A stretch of DNA of 64,000 nucleotides from Microbacterium sp. EST19A (lineage in GTDB: Bacteria > Actinomycetota > Actinomycetes > Actinomycetales > Microbacteriaceae). The notes under the pieces are model-generated. The model was not told the DNA's origin, ran no database searches, and saw nothing but the letters and a program-made list of their open reading frames with translations. A program made the position numbers and the translations under genes. This document shows positions 17,031-25,194 of the stretch, piece by piece. How positions within the stretch are numbered: the first letter of the stretch is position 1; every line of letters starts with the position of its first letter. The DNA lies in NCBI RefSeq assembly GCF_019969685.1, contig NZ_JAHXYZ010000001.1, positions 248,001 to 312,000 of the forward strand, read 5' to 3'.

Positions 17031-18852
17031 CCCCTCGCGCAGCGCGCTGCTGCCGATCGCCTCGAGCGCTCGAGTCCGCGCCGCCGTCGGCGCGCTGCTG
17101 CGGCAGCATCCCGGCCGGACGGCGGCGGTCGCGGTGCTTTTCCTCGCGGCATCCGCCCTCGGTATCGTGATGCCGGCCTGCCTCGGACGCATCGTCGACG
17201 CCGTCTCGACCGACGCAGGACTCCCCACCATCGCCGGCTGGGTCGCCGGAGCCGGCGCCGGTGCGATCGGCGCCGCCGTCATGATGCTGTGGGCCACGCG
17301 CGTGCTCACCGGACTCGTGCAGGACATGCTCGCGAGCCTCCGCGAAGACGGGTTCGCCTCGGCCATGCGGCTGCCGGTCAGCTCGGTCGACGACGGCGAG
17401 AGCGCCGACCTGCTGTCGCGCGTGACGGGTGACGTGGACGCCGTGGCGGAGGCCGGCGGGAACGTCGCGCCGACCCTGCTGTCCGCCGGATTCGCGATCG
17501 CGGTCTCGGTGGCCGCCCTGACCGCGCTCGACCCGTGGCTCGCCCTCGCCGGGCTCGCATCGGCGCCCTGCTACATCCTCGGCACCCGCGCCTTCCTGCG
17601 TCGTTCACGCGTCGTGTTCCGCGAGGTGCGGGTGCGCGAGGCTGCCCGCAGCCAGGCCGTGCTCGAGGCGGTCGAGGGAATCGAGACCCTCACCGCGTTC
17701 AACGAGCAGGAGCACGCGCTCGAGCGCGTCCGTGAGCGCGCCGAGGGGTCGATCCGCACGCAGATCGAGGGTGTGCGGCTGACGAACCGGCTGTTCCGCT
17801 GGATCAACGGCGGCGAGCTCGTCGGGCTGGCGGCGATCCTCGCCACCGGGTTCCTGCTGCAGTCGGCCGGCGCGATCACGGTGGGCATGGTCACGACCGC
17901 CGCCCTGTTGTTCCACCGCCTGTTCGGTCCCGTCGGGCAGCTGATCTTCGGCCTCGACGACATCCAGCGGGCGACGATCGGTCTCGCTCGCCTCGTCGGC
18001 GTGATCGACCTCGCCCCGCAGCGGTCGGAGACCACAGAACCGGATGCCGTCCCGGCGACGTCCACCGGGATCGAGGTGCGCGACGTCACGTTCCTCTACC
18101 CCACGACGGGCCGCGGGATCAGCGAGGTCACGCTCACGGTCGATCCGGGGACGACGGCCGCACTGGTCGGCAGCTCCGGATCCGGCAAGAGCACCCTCGC
18201 GCGGGTGATCGCCGGGCACCACCCGCCGAGCTCCGGCAGCGTGCATCTCGCCTCCGAGATCGCCGACCCGTACTACCTCTCGCAGGAGCTGCACCACTTC
18301 CGCGGCACGATCGCCGACAACCTCCGACTGGTCGCCCCGGATGCGAGCCACGGCGAGATGGTCGCGGTGCTGCACGCCGTCGGCGCGGCTTGGGCGGTCG
18401 ATGCGATGGCATCTGAGAGCGGGGGCGCGCAGCATCCGTCCGATGCCCCGACCGTCCCCCTCGATGAGGGGCGGATCCAGCAGCTCGCCGTCGCGCGCGC
18501 ACTGCTCGCCGACCCCGCGGTCGTGATCCTCGACGAGGCCACCGCCGATGTCGGCCTGCACCACCGGGACGCGGTGGAGGGCGCGATCACCGCGCTGCGC
18601 GAAGGCCGCACCGCGCTGCTCATCGCCCACCGGCTGCAGCAGGCGTCCACGGCCGAGCAGATCGTCGTCTTCGCCGATGGGAGAGCGACGCAGCGCGGCA
18701 CGCACGAGGAGCTCCTCGCATCCGACGGACCGTACCGCCGCTCCTGGCTCGCCCAGACTCAGAGCCCACTCGACCGCCCGACCCAGACCCCGAACCCGAC
18801 CTCGAACCCGACCCGGACTCCGCACGAGTCCGGAGAGACGGAGACCCCGTGA
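17014..18852 (+). CDS. Exporter-fold ABC half-transporter with degenerate signature motif (IrtAB-like partner 2)
   Basis: 612 residues (a second ATG at 17023 is possible). N-terminal permease half, then an ATPase with a perfect Walker A GSSGSGKST (about residue 386) and Walker B VVILDEAT (about 503), but LDEGRIQQ where LSGGQ should be (about 482). This complements the preceding protein, whose Walker A is lost and signature kept, so one full ATP site can form across the dimer interface. The last ~30 residues are a Pro/Thr/Asn-rich tail of short repeats of no evident function. The start overlaps the end of gene 15387-17030 by 17 bases and the stop overlaps the SIP gene (GTGA). Confidence 0.9.
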   Translation: MLDMTDPSRSALLPIASSARVRAAVGALLRQHPGRTAAVAVLFLAASALGIVMPACLGRIVDAVSTDAGLPTIAGWVAGAGAGAIGAAVMMLWATRVLTGLVQDMLASLREDGFASAMRLPVSSVDDGESADLLSRVTGDVDAVAEAGGNVAPTLLSAGFAIAVSVAALTALDPWLALAGLASAPCYILGTRAFLRRSRVVFREVRVREAARSQAVLEAVEGIETLTAFNEQEHALERVRERAEGSIRTQIEGVRLTNRLFRWINGGELVGLAAILATGFLLQSAGAITVGMVTTAALLFHRLFGPVGQLIFGLDDIQRATIGLARLVGVIDLAPQRSETTEPDAVPATSTGIEVRDVTFLYPTTGRGISEVTLTVDPGTTAALVGSSGSGKSTLARVIAGHHPPSSGSVHLASEIADPYYLSQELHHFRGTIADNLRLVAPDASHGEMVAVLHAVGAAWAVDAMASESGGAQHPSDAPTVPLDEGRIQQLAVARALLADPAVVILDEATADVGLHHRDAVEGAITALREGRTALLIAHRLQQASTAEQIVVFADGRATQRGTHEELLASDGPYRRSWLAQTQSPLDRPTQTPNPTSNPTRTPHESGETETP

Positions 18853-19739
18853 ACATCCACCGCGGCATCGTCAGCAGCACCATCACCCTCGCCCCGACCC
18901 TGACCCGCGTCACCCTCGCCGGCCCCGGAATCGAGGACTTCCTCAGCACGGGCATCGGCGACGAGTACGTCCGCGTGTTCTTCCCGCACGGCGACGACCC
19001 GACAGACGTTTCCCTGCCGGTGCCTGCGGGCGACTGGTGGGAGACGCCGGAGGGCGCACCCGAGGCGCCGATGCGCACGTACACGATCAGCGGGGTGCGA
19101 CCGGATGCCGGCGAGCTCGACATCGACTTCGTGCTGCACGACGCCGGGATCGCGGGCCCGTGGGCTGCGCGCGCGGAGCCGGGCCACGTGCTCGGACTGA
19201 ACTCGCCGACCGGCCTGTACTCCCCGCCCTCCGACATCACGTGGCAGGTGCTGGTCGCCGACCTCACCGGTCTGCCGGCCGTGGCGCGGATCGCCGCGGA
19301 GGCTCCGGCAGGCGTGCGCACCCGCGTGGTGCTCGAGGTTCCGCACGAGAACGACCGCGTGTCGTTCGACGTCGGCCCCGATGTCGAGGTCACCTGGGTG
19401 ATCGGCGGCAACGGCCACGCCCCGAGCGCGCTCGGCCACCTGGTGCGCGGCATCGTCGACGACCGCCTGCCCCTCGACGAGGGCTACGTGTGGGTCGCCG
19501 GGGAGACCGTCGCGCTGCGCGATGTGCGCAAGTACCTGCGCAAAGAGCTCGGCCTGCCGGCGACCCGGTTCAAGGTCGTCGGCTACTGGACGCCGATCGC
19601 CGCCTGGGACGAGAAGTTCGCCGCACTCCCCGACTCGGTGCAGAAGGAGCTCGACGCGATCTGGACCGAGTCCGAGGATGCGGAACCGGAAGACGTGCAG
19701 GTGCGGTTCGAGGAGAGGCTGGATGAGCTCGGCCTCTGA
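18849..19739 (+). CDS. Siderophore-interacting protein (FAD-dependent ferric-siderophore reductase)
   Basis: 296 residues. FAD-binding motif MRTYTIS (residues about 75-81) and the NAD(P)-type C-terminal domain with WVIGGNGHAPSALGHLVR and VWVAGETVALRDVRKYLRKELG, the pattern of the SIP/ViuB family. Role: reduces Fe(III) in the imported siderophore so that Fe(II) is released in the cytoplasm. In mycobacteria the equivalent domain is fused to IrtA; here it is a separate gene directly after the exporter-fold pair (GTGA overlap). Last gene of the iron-box operon. Confidence 0.95.
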   Translation: MNIHRGIVSSTITLAPTLTRVTLAGPGIEDFLSTGIGDEYVRVFFPHGDDPTDVSLPVPAGDWWETPEGAPEAPMRTYTISGVRPDAGELDIDFVLHDAGIAGPWAARAEPGHVLGLNSPTGLYSPPSDITWQVLVADLTGLPAVARIAAEAPAGVRTRVVLEVPHENDRVSFDVGPDVEVTWVIGGNGHAPSALGHLVRGIVDDRLPLDEGYVWVAGETVALRDVRKYLRKELGLPATRFKVVGYWTPIAAWDEKFAALPDSVQKELDAIWTESEDAEPEDVQVRFEERLDELGL

Positions 19740-19740
19740 G

Positions 19741-19816
19741 TGGACGCGACGGCGGGAGTCGAACCCGCAACGCCGTCAGATATGAGCTGAGGCCCGGGAC
19801 CGCCCGGATCGCCGCG
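19741..19816 (-). other. tRNA-like sequence, CAU anticodon, degenerate
   Basis: Read leftward the 76 bases fold as a cloverleaf: acceptor arms 19816-19810 and 19751-19745 pair over seven base pairs with one G-U, T arm GCGGG-TTCGACT-CCCGC is perfect, and the sequence ends T-CCA. A seven-base anticodon loop CTCATAT would give CAU (Met/Ile2). Against a working tRNA: position 8 is A, the D arm (CCGG/CCGG) has an atypical six-base loop, one anticodon-stem pair is a C-C mismatch, and the variable loop has six bases. It may be a decayed tRNA, a tRNA-derived att remnant, or chance built around the T arm; it also gives a hairpin just after the SIP gene. Confidence 0.35.
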
Positions 19817-19942
19817 ATGAGGATGACGTTACCTCGCCGTGATCTTTCCCGCCAGGATCGTTACCTGGGACAACCCTATGAGTCGGCGGATGACAGGGCC
19901 GAGCCTGCGGAGACGCGGGAGCTCGCCGTCGGCGCTCGGGTG

Positions 19943-19948
19943 TACCGT
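19943..19948 (+). promoter_or_regulatory. -10 element of a leaderless promoter (TACCGT)
   Basis: TACCGT seven bases before ATG 19956, with no Shine-Dalgarno between; this also argues for 19956 over start codons further upstream. Confidence 0.5.
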
Positions 19949-19955
19949 CTCGGGC

Positions 19956-20873
19956 ATGGCCCCTGCGCTCGACCCCGCCACCACCGGGCAGAAGACGCAC
20001 CGCTACCTTCGGCTGTCGCTCGTGTTCGTGGTGTTCGCGCTCCTGGTGAGCGTGATGCTCGAGACCGTCGTCGTGTCGTGGGAGCCGTTCGCGCTCGGGT
20101 GGGATCCGCTCCCCTCGCTCAGCCACTACTTCTACACGTCGGCGCGGAGCGTCTTCGTCGGCGCCCTGATCGCCGCGTCGCTCGCGCTGCTCGCGCTCTC
20201 CGGTCGCAACCGCGCGACCGTGCTGCTCGACATCTCCGCGACCTTCGCGCCGCTGATCGCGCTCATCCCCACGGGGATCGACGCGGATCGCCCCGTCGAC
20301 GGGCTGAGCTGCCCCGGACCCGAGGAATGCATCCCGGCGCCGTATCTGGGCGACGTCCGTGCCGGCGTCGTCGCCTACGTGATCGTCGTCATCGCCGCGG
20401 TGGTCACCATGGCCGTGATCCGGGGCAGGAAACGGATCCGCGTCCCCGGTGCCCGTCTCGTCTCGGCCATCGCCATCGTCACCGCCGTCGTGATCGCCGC
20501 GCTGGCCTTCATCCCGGCGCTGAACGCCGACTTCCCGTTCAATTTCTGGCCGTTCCCGTCGAGCATCCACTTCGCCGTGACGATCGCGTTCTTCGGCACG
20601 TTCGCGGCCGTGCCCGTCCTGCTCTCCCGCGAGCCTCTCGATGAGCAGGAGACGCCGCCGACCCCGGGGCAGAAGACGTTCTACCGCTGGGTGACGCGTC
20701 TCATGATCGCCGACCTGGCGCTGCTGATCGCCGCTTTCCTCTTCCGCGACGCGCTGGACGGCTTCCCGGCGGTGCTCATCGGCGAGGTCATCGCGCTCTG
20801 CCTGTTCGCCGGATTCTGGGGAGTGCAGACCTTCCAGCGCTGGACGGACGCGAACCCTCCGGGACTCGCCTGA
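19956..20873 (+). CDS. Membrane protein of unknown function (DUF998-like layout)
   Basis: 305 residues from ATG 19956. A short cytoplasmic start (MAPALDPATTGQKTHRYLRL) precedes a first membrane helix; a loop carries SHYFYTSARSVFVGAL, and a further polar loop has a CPGPEEC cysteine pair, probably outside the membrane. About seven to eight hydrophobic segments follow. The SHYFYT..R..FVG pattern recalls DUF998/Frag1-type integral membrane proteins, but the role is unknown. The start is chosen because a TANNNT -10 box lies seven bases upstream. Convergent with the WYL regulator gene 13 bp away. Confidence 0.8.
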   Translation: MAPALDPATTGQKTHRYLRLSLVFVVFALLVSVMLETVVVSWEPFALGWDPLPSLSHYFYTSARSVFVGALIAASLALLALSGRNRATVLLDISATFAPLIALIPTGIDADRPVDGLSCPGPEECIPAPYLGDVRAGVVAYVIVVIAAVVTMAVIRGRKRIRVPGARLVSAIAIVTAVVIAALAFIPALNADFPFNFWPFPSSIHFAVTIAFFGTFAAVPVLLSREPLDEQETPPTPGQKTFYRWVTRLMIADLALLIAAFLFRDALDGFPAVLIGEVIALCLFAGFWGVQTFQRWTDANPPGLA

Positions 20874-20885
20874 GCCTGCGGCCCC

Positions 20886-21872
20886 TCACCCCCGCGCCGG
20901 CGGCACCGGCCGGTCGATCGCCCGCAGCATCCGCTCCGCCGCCTCCCGCAGCTCAGAGCGATCCGGCTCGGGGAAGGTCATCGCGTACTCGACACCTTCC
21001 GGGATCCAGAGGAATGCGTACATCGCCTCGCGCCAGTCCGAGCCGCCGATGGGCCAGCGCGTGTGCTCGGCATCCTCCGCCGTCGCGCCCTGCGACCACG
21101 GCCCGAAGCGGTCGTGCACCTCGGCGAGCGACAGGTCCATCACGGCATCCCCCTCGACCTTCTGCGGCGACCACGACGACGCGACGAGCACCCGCTCCTC
21201 GATCTCGGCCTCCGTGATCTCGCGCCGGGCGAAGAGCACGCGGGTGTGCTCGACCGACGCGACCCGGTCGACGCGGAACGTGCGCCAGTCCTCCCGGTCG
21301 AGATCCCAGCAGAGCAGGAACCACTTGCGCCCGGCGGGTGCCAGCGCGTGAGGCTCGACCCGGCGGACGCTCTCGGCACCCTCGGCATCCACGTACCGCA
21401 GCCGCAGCCGCTCGGTGTCGCGGGTCGCGAGCGCGATCTCGCCGAGCACGTCGGGTGAGACCACGGGGCCGTCGCCGATGCGCGGAGGCTGCACGGATGC
21501 CGCGAGCGCGTTCACCCGCTGCCGCAGGGCCGACGGCAGCACCTGCTCGAGCTTCGCCAGGGCCGTGAGCGTGACCTCGGGTCCGCCGACGAGTTGCTGC
21601 GTGGCCGCGACGCGCAGCCCGATCGCCATCGTGACGGCCTCGTCGTCGGTGAGGAGCAGCGGCGGCACGGCACTGCCCGCCTCGAGCCGATAGCCGCCCG
21701 CGGCGCCGGGCGTGGACTCGACGCGATAGCCGAGGTCGCGCAGACGGTCGACGTCGCGGCGCACGGTGCGCTCCGTGACTCCGAGGCGGGCGGCGAGTTC
21801 GGTCCCCGGCCAATGCCGGTGCGTCTGCAGCAGATTCAGCAGCGAGAGAGCGCGAGTGGTGGTGTCGGACAT
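20886..21872 (-). CDS. WYL-domain helix-turn-helix transcriptional regulator
   Basis: 328 residues. Residues 5-60 form an HTH of the DeoR-like HTH_11 type (LNLLQTHRHWPGTELAARLGVTERTVRRDVDRLRDLGY) and residues about 150-215 a WYL domain with GRKWFLLCWDLDREDWRTFRVDRV; the rest is the usual WCX-like C-terminus. Such proteins sense ligands, often nucleotides, and repress or activate neighbours. It is divergent from the DrrAB-type efflux pair with 62 bp between starts, and a 17-bp palindrome lies in that spacer, so it probably controls the pump. Confidence 0.93.
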   Translation of the reverse strand: MSDTTTRALSLLNLLQTHRHWPGTELAARLGVTERTVRRDVDRLRDLGYRVESTPGAAGGYRLEAGSAVPPLLLTDDEAVTMAIGLRVAATQQLVGGPEVTLTALAKLEQVLPSALRQRVNALAASVQPPRIGDGPVVSPDVLGEIALATRDTERLRLRYVDAEGAESVRRVEPHALAPAGRKWFLLCWDLDREDWRTFRVDRVASVEHTRVLFARREITEAEIEERVLVASSWSPQKVEGDAVMDLSLAEVHDRFGPWSQGATAEDAEHTRWPIGGSDWREAMYAFLWIPEGVEYAMTFPEPDRSELREAAERMLRAIDRPVPPARG

Positions 21873-21895
21873 GACTCAAAGATTGCCAGACATCG

Positions 21896-21912
21896 AGGAC
21901 AGTATCTGTCCT
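21896..21912. promoter_or_regulatory. Palindromic operator between WYL regulator and efflux genes
   Basis: AGGACAG-TAT-CTGTCCT is a perfect 7-bp inverted repeat. It overlaps the expected -35 region of the rightward promoter, whose -10 is TACCTT at 21923-21928, six bases before ATG 21935. Probable binding site of the WYL protein. Confidence 0.65.
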
Positions 21913-21934
21913 GGTTGGCTTCTACCTTCGCAGC

Positions 21935-22984
21935 ATGACGAACCAATCCATCATCGAAACCGAGGGCCTCACCAAGGTCTTCACCGTCAAGAAGAAGCCG
22001 GTGCACGCGGTCACCGACGTCTCCTTCGCAGCGACGACCGGCGAGCTCGTCGCGTTCCTCGGCCCGAACGGCGCCGGAAAATCCACCAGCCTCCGCATGC
22101 TGACCACCCTCATCCCGCCCACCTCGGGAACGGCCAGGGTCGTCGGACACGACATCAGGACGGATGCCGCGGGCGTGCGCGCCCGCATCGGCTACGTCGG
22201 CCAGCTCACCAGCGGCAGCTTCTCGCAGCGGGTGCGCGACGAGCTGCTCAGCCAGGGCTCGTTCTACGGGATGTCGAAGCGCGACAGCATCCGCCGGGCC
22301 GACGAGCTCATCGAGTCGCTCGACCTGTCCTCGTTCGCGACCCGCAGCGTGCAGCAGCTGAGCGGCGGGCAGAAGCGCCGGCTCGACATCGCCCTCGGAC
22401 TGATGCACGCGCCGCCGCTGATCTTCCTCGACGAGCCCTCGACCGGGCTCGACCCGCAGAGCCGGGCGAACCTGTGGGAGCACATCCTCGATCTGCGCAC
22501 CCAGCACGGCACGACGGTCTTCCTCACCACGCACTACCTCGAGGAGGCGGACCGCTACGCGGAGCGCGTGATGGTCATGGACAAGGGCCGCATCATCGCC
22601 GACGACAGCGCGACGGCGCTGAAGGCGACGCTCGCCGGCGACGTGCTCACCTTCGGATTCGCGGATGCCGCGGCGGCGGCATCCGCCCGCTCCGTGGTCG
22701 CGCGCCTCAGCACGGCGCCGGTCACCCTTGACGGCGATGCACTCTCCCTCGCGGTGCCGGACGGCGACCGGCTACTGCCGGTGATCGTGAGGGAACTCGA
22801 CGCGGCCGGCATCTCGGTCACCCGCGCGACGGGCGTTCCGCCCACGCTCGACGACGTGTTCCTCGCCCTCACCGGACGCACCCTCCGCGAAGCGGGCGAA
22901 GGGACGGATGCCGAGGGCGAGGCATCCGATTCCGACACGGCAGACACCGCATCCGACATCAGCAAGACAGGAGTCCTCTCATGA
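21935..22984 (+). CDS. DrrA-type ABC transporter ATP-binding protein
   Basis: 349 residues: ATPase with Walker A GPNGAGKST, signature LSGGQKRR, Walker B LIFLDEPSTGLD and switch His in LTTHYLEEADR, then the extra C-terminal domain typical of daunorubicin-resistance ATPases (about 225-325). It partners the ABC-2 permease encoded next and should energise export of a drug or lipid. The acidic tail after residue 325 is low complexity. No Shine-Dalgarno; TACCTT six bases upstream suggests a leaderless transcript. The palindrome at 21896 places it under the divergent WYL regulator. Confidence 0.93.
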   Translation: MTNQSIIETEGLTKVFTVKKKPVHAVTDVSFAATTGELVAFLGPNGAGKSTSLRMLTTLIPPTSGTARVVGHDIRTDAAGVRARIGYVGQLTSGSFSQRVRDELLSQGSFYGMSKRDSIRRADELIESLDLSSFATRSVQQLSGGQKRRLDIALGLMHAPPLIFLDEPSTGLDPQSRANLWEHILDLRTQHGTTVFLTTHYLEEADRYAERVMVMDKGRIIADDSATALKATLAGDVLTFGFADAAAAASARSVVARLSTAPVTLDGDALSLAVPDGDRLLPVIVRELDAAGISVTRATGVPPTLDDVFLALTGRTLREAGEGTDAEGEASDSDTADTASDISKTGVLS

Positions 22985-23760
22985 CCGCCATCGACACGCT
23001 CGTGCGCCCGAACCTCGCCCGCGACACCCGGAACGTGCTGACCCGCGAGCTCAAGCCGGTGCTCCGCGACCCGTTCACGCTCATCTTCAGCCTGCTGCAG
23101 CCGCTCGTCTTCCTCGGGCTGTTCGCCCCGCTGCTGATCGGCGACTCCGGGCAGTCGGCCGGTGAGACGCTGGCCTGGTTCGTGCCCGGCGTGCTGGTGA
23201 TGATCGTGCTGTTCGGCACCGGGGCGACCGGATCGAACCTGCAGTACGAGATGATGACCGGCTCGCACGAGCGCACGCTCGTCGCGCCGCTCGCCCGCTC
23301 CTCGCTGCTGGTCGGCCGCGCACTCAAGGAGATCGCGCCGATCGTCGTGCAGGCCCTGGTGATCGTGCTGATCGCGTGGCCGTTCGGCTTCGCGGCCGAC
23401 ATCCCGGGCCTGCTCATCGGCCTGGCGCTGCTGGCGGTCTTCGGCGTGGGCCTCGGATCGCTGTCGTATTCCCTGGCGCTGGCGACGAAGGACCGCGAGT
23501 GGCTGTTCTGGGGCGTGCAGCAGGCGCTCATCTTCCCGCTGCTGATCCTGTCGGGCATGCTGCTGCCGCTCGACGACGCCCCGGGCTGGATGCGGGTCGT
23601 CGCGTCGGTGAACCCGGTCAACTGGGTCGTGCAGGCCGAACGCGCCCTGTTCGCCGGAGACCTCGGCGACGTGACCGTGCTCTGGGGCTGGGTCTCGGCT
23701 CTCGCCGTCGCGGTGGTCGGACTCGTGGTCGGGGTGCGCGCGATCAAGCGCAGCAGCTGA
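22981..23760 (+). CDS. DrrB-type ABC-2 permease
   Basis: 259 residues, six membrane helices, with the ABC-2 pattern NVLTRELKPVLRDPFTLIFSLLQPLVFLGLF near the N-terminus and the conserved SGMLLPLDDAPGWMRVVASVNPVNWVV before the last helix. ATG overlaps the stop of the ATPase gene (ATGA). With the ATPase it forms a two-gene exporter of the DrrAB kind; the substrate cannot be read from sequence. Confidence 0.93.
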   Translation: MTAIDTLVRPNLARDTRNVLTRELKPVLRDPFTLIFSLLQPLVFLGLFAPLLIGDSGQSAGETLAWFVPGVLVMIVLFGTGATGSNLQYEMMTGSHERTLVAPLARSSLLVGRALKEIAPIVVQALVIVLIAWPFGFAADIPGLLIGLALLAVFGVGLGSLSYSLALATKDREWLFWGVQQALIFPLLILSGMLLPLDDAPGWMRVVASVNPVNWVVQAERALFAGDLGDVTVLWGWVSALAVAVVGLVVGVRAIKRSS

Positions 23761-23766
23761 GAACAC

Positions 23767-23813
23767 GGCGCCTGAGCGCCTCTCGCCCGGTGGGGCGAGG
23801 GGCGCTCAGCGCC
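23767..23813. terminator. Bidirectional hairpin between convergent genes
   Basis: Arms 23767-23788 and 23793-23813 pair with one mismatch and one bulge around a four-base loop (stem of about 20 bp, almost all G-C). It separates the efflux operon from the convergent glycan operon and covers the last codons and stop of the latter. Confidence 0.75.
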
Positions 23814-25194
23814 GGATCGAGTCGTGGAACGGGTTGGGCTCGAGCGTGAAGTCGGTCGAGGCGTCCGCCCAGGTGCCGCCGTCAGAAGGCTCGCTCCGAC
23901 GGCGCACCGCCGACAGCGCGCGCGTGGCCGGAGCGCCGACCGTCAGCGCGAGAGCTCCGCTGAGCGATCGATCCTCGCGCCCGAGCACGCTCGCGCGGTG
24001 CCACGCCTCGTGCAGTGCGCCGCCCCGCGCGGCGGGCACGCGGTGATGCGGGAGCGCACCCGCCCGGCGCATGGCCACGAGCTCCTGCACCCGGTGCCAC
24101 CAGTTCGACTCCGTCTCGGGGTGGAAGTAGTTGTCGCGCAGCCAGTCGGGGTGCGGATGCCGGAACCGACCGGCCACGACCTCGTTCCGCCCGCCGAGCA
24201 GACCGCTCCCCACGAACACCGTGTTCAGCAGGCTCTTGCTCACCCCGAAGGAGTCGAGCGCGATCACCGGGATGCCGAGGGCCGTCGCCTCGATGGCCGC
24301 GGTCGAGCTGACGGTGACGAGCCCCGCCGCGCTCTCCAGCGCCGTCGCCATCGAGTCGTACGAGAAGACGAGGTTGCGCGGTCGTCGGCTCGGCAGCATC
24401 GCGGTGTACGGGTCGCGTTCGAGGTGCGTCTCGGACTCCCCCGGCCGCGAGCGCAGCTTCACCACGACGCGGCGGCTCGGATCGGCCTCGGCGGCGCGCA
24501 CCAGGGTCGCGGCGATCTCGGCCCGCTCCTCGTGGGCGACCGGGACGAGGGCCTGAGCGGCGAACACGATGTCGGTCGCCGGGGGCCGCACGGCGACCGG
24601 CTGCGGAGGCCGTTCCGCCACCGCGACGCCACCGGGACGGGCGGAGAGCGCGTCGACGAGGACACGCTCGGGGCGCAGCATCCGCTGTCGGCGCCGTGCG
24701 AACGGCAGGGTGGCGAGGGCCGTCGGCATCGAGACGCCGATGCGTTCGCCGAGCTCGGCGAACGCGCGCTCCTCCCGGTGCGAGTGCAGCACCAGCAGAT
24801 CGGTGTGCCGCCGGTAGTCGAGGGCTCCGCGCTGCGCAGGGATCGCCATGCCGGGAAGGCCCGAGACCGTGACCGGCCGGTGCCGCAGCGAGTCGATCAC
24901 GCGTCCCATCAGCCGCACGAACGGGCCACGACCCGCCAGCAGCACGACGTCGGGCCGCTGCCCCTCGAGCCATCCCGCGGTCTCTGCGAAGCCGATGCGC
25001 GTGACGTCCTGCGGCCGCAGCCCGGTGCCGGCGAGCGCCGTGCGCTGCTGCGCGGCGCTGGCGGCCAGCGGCGTGCGCACCAGGAGCAGGTGCGGCCGGA
25101 GTCCGGGCACCTCGCCGAGCAGTGCGGCCGACCACTTCACGAACGAGTCGGCATCCGCGATCGCGACGACGCGGATGCCCTCGGCATCCGTCAT
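23806..25194 (-). CDS. DUF6716 putative glycosyltransferase
   Basis: 462 residues from ATG 25194, which overlaps the NeuB stop (ATGA) and so fixes the start. A GT-B-like layout is visible: an N-terminal domain with VDAFVKW-like start (VAIADADSFVKWSAAL), the segment DVVLLAGRGPFVRLMGRV, and a C-terminal domain with VVVKLRSRPGE...THLERDPY and VTVSSTAAIEATALGIPVIALDSFG, the latter like the nucleotide-sugar-binding region of polysialyl- and CDP-glycerol-type transferases. It is the last gene of the nonulosonic-acid operon, so it probably adds this sugar, or one next to it, to a surface polymer. Specificity unknown. Confidence 0.85.
   Translation of the reverse strand: MTDAEGIRVVAIADADSFVKWSAALLGEVPGLRPHLLLVRTPLAASAAQQRTALAGTGLRPQDVTRIGFAETAGWLEGQRPDVVLLAGRGPFVRLMGRVIDSLRHRPVTVSGLPGMAIPAQRGALDYRRHTDLLVLHSHREERAFAELGERIGVSMPTALATLPFARRRQRMLRPERVLVDALSARPGGVAVAERPPQPVAVRPPATDIVFAAQALVPVAHEERAEIAATLVRAAEADPSRRVVVKLRSRPGESETHLERDPYTAMLPSRRPRNLVFSYDSMATALESAAGLVTVSSTAAIEATALGIPVIALDSFGVSKSLLNTVFVGSGLLGGRNEVVAGRFRHPHPDWLRDNYFHPETESNWWHRVQELVAMRRAGALPHHRVPAARGGALHEAWHRASVLGREDRSLSGALALTVGAPATRALSAVRRRSEPSDGGTWADASTDFTLEPNPFHDSIRR

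Noticed and set aside
18760..18845. Tandem Pro/Thr/Asn-rich repeats as a separate repeat locus
   Set aside because: They are the low-complexity C-terminal tail of the second ABC half-transporter and are only about 85 bp long.
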